Below are positions 7,397-12,285 of a stretch of DNA of 12,285 nucleotides, in pieces. The DNA lies in NCBI GenBank assembly GCA_030615435.1, contig JAUWZH010000048.1, forward strand, positions 1 to 12,285, given 5' to 3'. The translations under genes and the position numbers were made by a program. The first letter of the stretch is position 1; the number at the start of each line of letters is the position of its first letter. The DNA comes from Candidatus Brocadiaceae bacterium (lineage in GTDB: Bacteria > Planctomycetota > Brocadiia > SM23-32). A model generated the notes under the pieces. It did no database searches, was not told the DNA's origin, and worked only from the letters and a program-made list of their open reading frames with translations.

Positions 7397-7425
7397 TTGA
7401 CAAACCATGCGGCTGCGAGTAACCT
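7397..7425 (+). promoter_or_regulatory. Possible promoter for the 24-residue membrane protein
   Basis: A perfect -35 TTGACA (7397-7402), a 17-base spacer, and TAACCT (7420-7425) in the -10 place, which keeps only the T-A at the start and the final T of the consensus. Transcription would start near 7432. This is weaker than the other two promoters of the window, but the perfect -35 box and the correct spacing ahead of an isolated small gene make it plausible. Confidence 0.4.
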
Positions 7426-7436
7426 TAAGCCCACAC

Positions 7437-7474
7437 GGGATGAATCCCACCGGCGAAGGGTAGCTTCAGACCCT
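7437..7474 (+). other. Two small hairpins in the leader of the small membrane-protein gene
   Basis: GGGA (7437-7440) pairs with TCCC (7445-7448) across a TGAA loop, and AGGGT (7457-7461) pairs with ACCCT (7470-7474) across an eight-base loop. Both fall between the expected transcription start and the ribosome binding site at 7483. I compared the stretch by eye with common riboswitch consensus cores and did not find a match. It may be a simple structured leader or chance. Confidence 0.25.
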
Positions 7475-7497
7475 AATAGTACAGGAGGAACAAGACA

Positions 7498-7572
7498 GTG
7501 TATTTCTTGGTTACTGGAATCATTCTGATCGCACTGATCATTGTTCTGGTGATAGTGAGGCGTCGGCGCTGA
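7498..7572 (+). CDS. 24-residue single-span membrane protein
   Basis: A very short gene starting with GTG, with a consensus AGGAGG (7483-7488) exactly 9 bases upstream. The product starts MYFLVTGIILIALII and continues with four to five more aliphatic residues before ending in four arginines and a TGA stop. This gives one hydrophobic helix of about 20 residues and a basic C-terminal tail, which by the positive-inside rule would be cytoplasmic, with the N-terminus outside. Small proteins of this form often act as accessory subunits or modulators of larger membrane complexes, but no specific family is recognised. It stands alone, 247 bases after metF, with a promoter-like sequence at 7397. The local sequence is richer in A and T than its surroundings, as expected for Ile/Leu/Val codons. 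It is too short for most gene callers. Confidence 0.6.
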   Translation: MYFLVTGIILIALIIVLVIVRRRR

Positions 7573-8245
7573 GTTTGGTGCGTTCCCCCAGGCAGAGTTG
7601 TGGGCTGAGGCGAGAGCAAAGGCCAAGGGAGTTTTGTTTGCTGAAAGCCTGCCGGGAGTTTTGTGATTGGGGTGATCGCGCCGCCAAAGGCTATCCTTGT
7701 TTCGTTTTTCTGCCGGACTCAGGCAGGTTCTCGCACTCCTGCACCTGAAGGGCTTTCCCAGTGTGAGATCCGGCTTTGCCCGCAGACGGCATGTGGGCCA
7801 GACTGCGGCGGGCGAAGCGCAGAGTTCCTCGGCCAGCGCTACGACACGCGCACAAGATGCGAGTAAGTCGCACTGTGCAAAACGCAGCTTGGGTTCCGGC
7901 GAGAAAACCGTGGCGGGTCGGGACATCGGCGGAGTGCGTGTGGTCGCCATTCCGGGCATCATCATCGCCTTCGATTTCCACTCGCGTCGCGCCGCCGCCG
8001 TTTAGCATGTCCCTTTCCGGTTGGTTCATCGGGATTGCACTGGCTTTGAACCGAGTTGATTCGGGGGGGACACCGGCCATCTCCTGCTGCAACGAGGGGG
8101 GCGAACTCCGGCGAGCCTGGAGCACACCAGCACTTTGCCCGGTGCCATTGCCGCCGCGTTGATCGTCGCGGCCGGCTTTCAGGTCCTTGCCAAGAACTCG
8201 GCGGCGGGCGCCGTCGTGCTCGGCGAACATCCGGGAGTGGCCGGC
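7573..8245. other. Gene-poor stretch of about 670 bases
   Basis: I see no protein gene that I can support on either strand: the open frames are short or are extensions of antisense shadows, none has both a good start site and a recognisable motif. An 11-base direct repeat GGGAGTTTTGT occurs at 7627-7637 and 7654-7664. A weak stem AAGG/CCTT near 7688-7698 followed by a T-rich run could end the small upstream transcript. In the last 110 bases the frame of the downstream glycosyltransferase stays open and is hydrophobic (IAAALIVAAG), but there is no convincing start there. Confidence 0.45.
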
Positions 8246-9403
8246 GTGAGCGAAGGAGTCATCCAGCCGGAAGTCCTTCACGTCAACACGGCGAAGACCT
8301 GGCGCGGCGGGGAGCAGCAGATAGTCTATCTTCTGCGGGGCCTGCGGGACAGAGGCCTGCGGGCCGAAGCCGTCTGCCGGCCGGGCAGCCCCCTTGCCAG
8401 GCGCGCCAGGAGCATTGGTGCAACCGTCCACGAGGTCCCGGTGAGGTTTGAGCTCGACCCCCTGGCGGCACTGCGGCTGGCCCGTCTGGCCCGGCGGCGA
8501 GGCTTCAACATCCTGCACGCCCACACGGCCCACGCCCACGGCATCGTGTGGGTGGCCCGACACCTTTTTCCGGCAGGCTATCGGGTGGTGGTCCATCGGC
8601 GGACCGAGTTTCCTCCGGGCAAGGGCGCGTTTGGCTTGGCCCGCATCAAGTACCGCTTCGGCGTGGAAGCCTACATCGCAATCAGCAACCGCATGAAGGA
8701 AATCCTGGTGGAGGCGGGCATCAAGCCGTGGCGGGTCTTCCCCGTGCGAAGCGCCACCGATCCGCAGCGGTTCGTTCATACACAGCCGGACTTCGAACTG
8801 CGGCGCAAACTCGGCATTCCACATGACGCCTGCGTGGTAGGCAACATCGCCTACCTGGTCCCCCACAAGGATCATGCGAACCTCCTCAAGGCCGCCTCCA
8901 TCGCCATTCGAGAGGTCCCGAACCTCTGGGTCGTGATCGTCGGCACAGGGCCGCTGCGGGAGCGCATCGTCCGCCGGGCCCAAGAGCTCGGCCTGTCCGA
9001 AAGGCTCGTGCTGACCGGCTTCCGGAACGACATACCGCAGCTCATCCGCATGTTCGACGTGTTCGCGCTCAGCAGCTCGGAGGAAGGGATTTGCAGCACG
9101 CTGCTGGACGTGATGGCGAGCGGCCGCCCCATCGTGGCCACCGACGCCGCCGGTGTGCGGGAGGCCGTGCTCGACAGCGAGAGCGGCATCGTGGTGCCCG
9201 TCAAGGACCCTGAGGCTCTCGCGGCGGGTGTGGTCCGAATGGTCCGGAACCCGCAGATGGCACGGCGCATGGTCGCAAAAGGGCGCGAGCGGGCGCTGCG
9301 GCACTTCAACGTGGACGCGCTGACCGAGAAGACGCTCGCAGTCTACCGGCGGGTGCTCGCCGGACAGGTGGGGCCGGGGCATCCCGTGCCACCGGAGCCG
9401 TGA
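8246..9403 (+). CDS. Glycosyltransferase family 4 (GT-B fold)
   Basis: A 385-residue cytoplasmic or membrane-associated glycosyltransferase that moves a sugar from a nucleotide donor, probably onto an envelope glycan or lipid. The N-terminal half begins with the acceptor-side motif LHVNTAKTWRGGEQQ (RGGE at residues 20-23) and contains HAHTAHAHG near 91-99. The C-terminal donor-binding half has VIVGTGPLR and LTGFRND followed by the signature SSSEEGICSTLLDVMASGRP, in which the usual E-x7-E is E280-x7-D288, a variant I believe occurs in part of the family. VATDAAGVREAV and the NPQMARRM helix complete the fold. I chose GTG 8246 with GGGAG 8 bases upstream; TTG 8135 would add 37 residues and cannot be excluded. 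It is convergent with the GT-C gene, 123 bases away. Donor and acceptor cannot be told. Confidence 0.88.
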   Translation: MSEGVIQPEVLHVNTAKTWRGGEQQIVYLLRGLRDRGLRAEAVCRPGSPLARRARSIGATVHEVPVRFELDPLAALRLARLARRRGFNILHAHTAHAHGIVWVARHLFPAGYRVVVHRRTEFPPGKGAFGLARIKYRFGVEAYIAISNRMKEILVEAGIKPWRVFPVRSATDPQRFVHTQPDFELRRKLGIPHDACVVGNIAYLVPHKDHANLLKAASIAIREVPNLWVVIVGTGPLRERIVRRAQELGLSERLVLTGFRNDIPQLIRMFDVFALSSSEEGICSTLLDVMASGRPIVATDAAGVREAVLDSESGIVVPVKDPEALAAGVVRMVRNPQMARRMVAKGRERALRHFNVDALTEKTLAVYRRVLAGQVGPGHPVPPEP

Positions 9404-9516
9404 GAGGACCCATCGTGCGGCCGTCCTGATCGGAGCCCCGCGCCTCGTCTCCGCATGGCGCGGCAGGGGCGAGCCAGGGGAATGGCACCCGGGGACGAAC
9501 GAGCGACGGCGCCGAA

Positions 9517-9532
9517 CGCTGACGTCTCAGCG
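9517..9532. terminator. Hairpin between two convergent genes
   Basis: A perfect six-pair stem CGCTGA/TCAGCG with the loop CGTC lies between the convergent glycosyltransferase genes and includes the minus-strand stop codon (9529-9527). It could slow or end transcription from either side, but neither side has a T-run, so it does not fit a classical intrinsic terminator. Confidence 0.25.
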
Positions 9533-11737
9533 CTGCCCCCTTCCCGTTCGCAGGTCGTAGATCTCGATGGCGGGGATTCTGCTGGGCGAGTCGCGCCCGG
9601 GCCACGCCATGCTCCCATAGGACTGCGCCACGTCCCCGGCGGCGTTGAGCAGTCGAAGCAATGGCTCGCGGCTTTCCAGGTCAACCTCCGGCAGGTAGCC
9701 GGGCTGCTCTTGCCCCTCGTAGACGTACCGGTAGGTCTCGCTGAGGCGGCGCAGTTCCGACCAGTTCACCAACACGTGAGTGACGCCCCGGGACTTCAGC
9801 TCGCTCACGGCGCGGGCCAGATCATCGCGCGCCAGCCGCAGGGCAGGTTCGATAGGGTGGTCATTGAAGACCGTGCTGTAGAGCACAGGGCGCTCGAAGT
9901 GGTATGTGCGGGCCTCCCCCACCAGCATCACCCCCGCGCCCGACGGGACGTTGTCCGGGTCCTTGATCCACTCGACGGCCCGCAGGTAAGAGAAGCCCCC
10001 TCGGCGAGCCATCTGCGACAGTCCCCTTCCCGCAAGCACGGCGGCCGGGCCGCCGGCGGATGCTGCGACAGCGGCCTGGTAGAAGAGCGCAAAAAACGCA
10101 AGCACCAGTGCCAGCGTGCGGCAGATGCCGCCCGGCAGGCGCCCGCGTTGCGCGGCGACGAAGCCCCCCGCCGACAGGACCGAAAGCACTACGAGCGAGG
10201 GGGCGAGGAAACGCGCGATTCGATGCGTAACCGCGCCCCACAGCAGCACCACTGCCAACGCGTAACAGAGGAAGAACGCCACAGGCCCGATGCGTGCCTT
10301 CCACGGGGAGCCTTCCCGCCCCGCCGCCTCACTCCGCGGCGTAAGGAGGAGCATGGGGATGAAAACGACCGCCAGAGGGCCGGCGAAGCCCTTTGACATG
10401 GGTCCCACATGCCCGGTCAGGAACCGCCAGATCTCCACGGGGAAGTCCGCGATGGACCGCAGGGGCGGCGCTGCGTGCGCGGCGGCGAACTTGGCGGCCT
10501 GCTCCGCCGACCAGCCCCGGGCGCCGAACACAGCATCCAGCAGGGGAAAAACTGGGTTGCCGGTTGCCGCCGCGTTCTTCACAAACCAGGGCAGCACGGC
10601 CAGAAGCGCACAGCCGCCAAAAAGGGCCGCCGGGACCAGCCTCCGGCGCCAGGTGTCATTCCGAAAGAAACAAACCCCGAGCACGACCACCCCGAGCGGC
10701 AAACAGAGCATCAGCACCGCGGTGTACTTCACCGCCACAGCAAGGCCACAGCACAGCCCGCCCAGGATGAGGTAGGACCTGCGGGCCAGGCGGCCTTTCT
10801 CTCCGAAGAGCCACTCCAGCACGGCCAGCAGTGCCAGAGCCGTGTAGAAACAGCGGGCGAGGGTAATGTGCCCCCGGACGACCGTCACCATGAAAAGCGG
10901 GCAGCTCAAGAAGAAGACCGCCGCCGGCAGGGCGGCTTCCCTGCGCACGAAGCGGGCGGCGATCGTGCCGGCTGCCAGGGCCGCCAGGGCCCCGAAGCCC
11001 ACCTGGATGAGCACAGCCACGCCCATCCCGACCGACCTGGAACCGCCCAGGACGATCCCGAGCAGATAGAGCATCTCCACCTGCGCGGGGAAGCCGGCAT
11101 AGACGTTGTGCGGTAGAAAGCGCACCTTCCCGGCGGCGAAGTACTCACCAGGGGCACCGAGATGATACCCCAGGGTGTCGTAGTCCAGAACCGGCGTGCC
11201 CGCGCAGAGAATGCCGACCACAACGATGGCCACTCCCGCCAAGGCGAGCCCCCATTCGAACCGCCCCCACGAGCTGACCCACTGCCGCGCCTGGCGCCGG
11301 AGATCTGTGAGCACTGTCCTCAGCTCACGGAACCCCACCAGGAACATGACGGCCATCAGACCCCAGAAGACCCCCGCCTGAAGGATTCCAGCAACGCCGA
11401 GAGCGAGAGTGGCGTAGGCCGAGATTCCCAGCCCGATAGCCGCCGCGAACAGCAGTCGCGCCAGGGGCGGACTACCTTCGGCCCGCATCAGCCCGAGCGC
11501 GGCTGCCCCCACCGAGGCACTGGAGAGGAAAATAACCGCGCTCAGGAGCAGTGGCCAACCCACCAGAGCCGTCAGCCGAAACGCAAGCAGGAATGGTACG
11601 GGGGGCAGAGCGTCGGCCGGCCGGTTGGTCCAGGCGCCCAGCATCCAGCCCACCAGGCAGGTCAGCACCAGCGCGCCGGCAATGACCCACGGCAAGAGCG
11701 AGCCACGTTTTTCCCTGTGGGCATTGTCACTTGCCAC
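9527..11737 (-). CDS. Multi-span GT-C glycosyltransferase (PMT/ArnT-like, polyprenyl-phosphate sugar dependent)
   Basis: A 736-residue integral membrane protein with about a dozen hydrophobic helices over residues 15-590 and a soluble C-terminal domain of about 145 residues. The first large loop holds TPVLDYDTLGYHLGAPGEYF (181-200), with acidic Asp185/Asp187 where GT-C enzymes place their catalytic Asp. Further family marks are FLPHNVYAGFPAQVEMLY (about 207-224), VAVKYTA (334-340) and PWFVKNAAATGNPVFPL (383-399). GT-C enzymes use a lipid-linked sugar donor and act on the outer face of the membrane, on protein, lipid or glycan. The soluble tail includes GVTHVLVNWSELRRL, often seen after the last helix in this family. 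The GTG at 11737 starts 7 bases after the DUF2851-like stop, and the GGAGGT site sits inside the end of that gene, so the two are co-transcribed. The acceptor is unknown. Confidence 0.83.
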   Translation of the reverse strand: MASDNAHREKRGSLLPWVIAGALVLTCLVGWMLGAWTNRPADALPPVPFLLAFRLTALVGWPLLLSAVIFLSSASVGAAALGLMRAEGSPPLARLLFAAAIGLGISAYATLALGVAGILQAGVFWGLMAVMFLVGFRELRTVLTDLRRQARQWVSSWGRFEWGLALAGVAIVVVGILCAGTPVLDYDTLGYHLGAPGEYFAAGKVRFLPHNVYAGFPAQVEMLYLLGIVLGGSRSVGMGVAVLIQVGFGALAALAAGTIAARFVRREAALPAAVFFLSCPLFMVTVVRGHITLARCFYTALALLAVLEWLFGEKGRLARRSYLILGGLCCGLAVAVKYTAVLMLCLPLGVVVLGVCFFRNDTWRRRLVPAALFGGCALLAVLPWFVKNAAATGNPVFPLLDAVFGARGWSAEQAAKFAAAHAAPPLRSIADFPVEIWRFLTGHVGPMSKGFAGPLAVVFIPMLLLTPRSEAAGREGSPWKARIGPVAFFLCYALAVVLLWGAVTHRIARFLAPSLVVLSVLSAGGFVAAQRGRLPGGICRTLALVLAFFALFYQAAVAASAGGPAAVLAGRGLSQMARRGGFSYLRAVEWIKDPDNVPSGAGVMLVGEARTYHFERPVLYSTVFNDHPIEPALRLARDDLARAVSELKSRGVTHVLVNWSELRRLSETYRYVYEGQEQPGYLPEVDLESREPLLRLLNAAGDVAQSYGSMAWPGRDSPSRIPAIEIYDLRTGRGQR

Positions 11738-11744
11738 GGCCGGC

Positions 11745-12285
11745 TCAGACCTCCGTCAGTTTCTTGCCCGCCCTGTGGGCAAGATACAGGATGCAGGAGC
11801 GGCAGCCCTGCTGGGAACTGCAGAAATCATTGTAAAGCTGATGCAGCCCCTGCTGGCGGCGAGCGGAGTTCAGAACGCGGGAAGCGTCGCCGATGTCACT
11901 GAACATCACCTGGCGCATTCGGCGCAGGACGGTGTTGGGAGCCCGGCGTGGAAGCCCGCTCCAGAGCCCGTGCAGGCGGCCCGCCAGCTCGGCGTCGTCG
12001 GCGGACCGCAGGTGGGCGAGCAACAGCGGGATCAGCACGTCAACGAGTATGCTGAGCGCCCTTTCCTCGCCGATGAGGCTCCGAGGACGGCCGAGCTTCT
12101 TGCCCCCGAAGGTGTAGCGGCGCGACCAGTAGGGATGTTCAAGGTCGGCGAAAACCCGTGTCAGGGCCCTCCTGACCGTTGTGTCGAGCCGGCGGCCCTC
12201 CTCGGCCTGGGTCGTGCGGAGGATTCGCACCACGTGACCACACAGCCCGCTTCCCAGGTGCCGGGCGTAGAGGCACGCGAGGGCG
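11745..12285 (-). CDS. DUF2851-like protein, C-terminal part (cut by the right edge)
   Basis: The frame is open to the right edge: 17 in-frame residues lie before the GTG at 12233, so the gene continues outside the window and that GTG is not a real start. About 179 residues are visible. They match what I remember of the C-terminal half of the DUF2851 family (full length about 430): the HPYWSRRYTFGG segment, LIGEERALSILVDVLIPLL, and the ending QQGLHQLYNDFCSSQQGC with Cys spaced as in CRSC, which may bind metal or a cluster. The function of the family is not known to me. It precedes the GT-C gene with a 7-base gap and carries that gene's ribosome binding site, so they are expressed together, though a functional link is unproven. 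Confidence 0.72.
   Translation of the reverse strand, partial: ALACLYARHLGSGLCGHVVRILRTTQAEEGRRLDTTVRRALTRVFADLEHPYWSRRYTFGGKKLGRPRSLIGEERALSILVDVLIPLLLAHLRSADDAELAGRLHGLWSGLPRRAPNTVLRRMRQVMFSDIGDASRVLNSARRQQGLHQLYNDFCSSQQGCRSCILYLAHRAGKKLTEV

Larger units (their letters stand above)
7251..7497. other. Intergenic region with weak hairpins after metF
   Basis: No protein gene is supported here. An outer stem GCCTT/AAGGC (7253-7257 with 7273-7277) just after the metF stop is a weak terminator candidate and has no clean T-run. A hairpin GTGCTG/CAGCAC with a four-base loop lies at 7335-7350, also without a following T-run. The right part holds the promoter-like sequence and leader of the small gene at 7498. 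Confidence 0.4.

Noticed and set aside
6225..7403. A 392-codon minus-strand open frame opposite metF
   Set aside because: It is antisense to an unmistakable MetF and has no family resemblance.
7397..7497. A known riboswitch in the leader of the small gene (c-di-AMP and c-di-GMP types considered because of GGGATGAATCCC and GGGTAGC)
   Set aside because: Only short pieces resemble the conserved cores and the remaining conserved segments are missing.
7930..7985. A plus-frame peptide with an IPGIIIAFDF stretch, reminiscent of the presenilin/signal peptide peptidase motif
   Set aside because: It ends soon after at a stop, lacks the preceding GLGD and the other membrane helices, and has no credible start.
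7691..9382. A 563-codon minus-strand open frame opposite the GT4 gene
   Set aside because: It mirrors the GT4 gene over most of its length. The part outside (7691-8245) shows no motif and no supported start.
9455..11902. Several plus-strand open frames opposite the GT-C gene
   Set aside because: They mirror a well-supported multi-span membrane protein; their products are rich in Arg, Pro, Gln and His and have no motif.

Overview
The window is about 12.3 kb of GC-rich bacterial DNA holding eight recognisable protein genes, one very small membrane-protein gene, and a possible partial gene at the left edge. There is no rRNA, tRNA, CRISPR array, insertion sequence or phage gene that I can see. 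The MetV/MetF-type methylenetetrahydrofolate reductase points to an anaerobic or facultative bacterium with Wood-Ljungdahl-like one-carbon metabolism. The cytoplasmic oligogalacturonate lyase points to use of plant pectin. I cannot fix the phylum. An anaerobic planctomycete or a related high-GC environmental lineage would fit, but this is a guess.

Layout. Positions 1-3117 are read leftward: an eRF1-domain-3-like protein, a membrane-embedded M50 (site-2-type) metalloprotease with a CBS pair, and a PL22 oligogalacturonate lyase, with a possible further gene start at the left edge. A near-consensus sigma-70 promoter (TTGACA-17-TAGTAT) drives the first two. Positions 3368-7250 are read rightward from a divergent strong promoter (TTGACA-17-TATATT). 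They form a three-gene operon: a flavoprotein/iron-sulfur/MvhD-like fusion, MetV and MetF. Positions 7251-8245 are poor in genes and contain one convincing 24-residue single-span membrane protein with its own promoter-like sequence and a consensus ribosome binding site. Positions 8246-9403 encode a GT4 glycosyltransferase. Positions 9527-12285 are read leftward and encode a DUF2851-like protein (cut by the window edge) followed closely by a multi-span GT-C glycosyltransferase.

How the genes work together. The central operon is the most interesting part. MetF carries the FAD active site, MetV is its iron-sulfur partner, and the first gene appears to combine in one chain what other MetVF systems distribute over several subunits: a pyridine-nucleotide-oxidising FAD module, two 4Fe-4S ferredoxin clusters and an MvhD-like electron-transfer tail. 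I infer that it feeds electrons from NAD(P)H to MetVF, possibly with flavin-based bifurcation. The GT4 and GT-C genes suggest envelope polysaccharide or glycan assembly. Many long open frames antisense to these genes are high-GC shadows and are not annotated.
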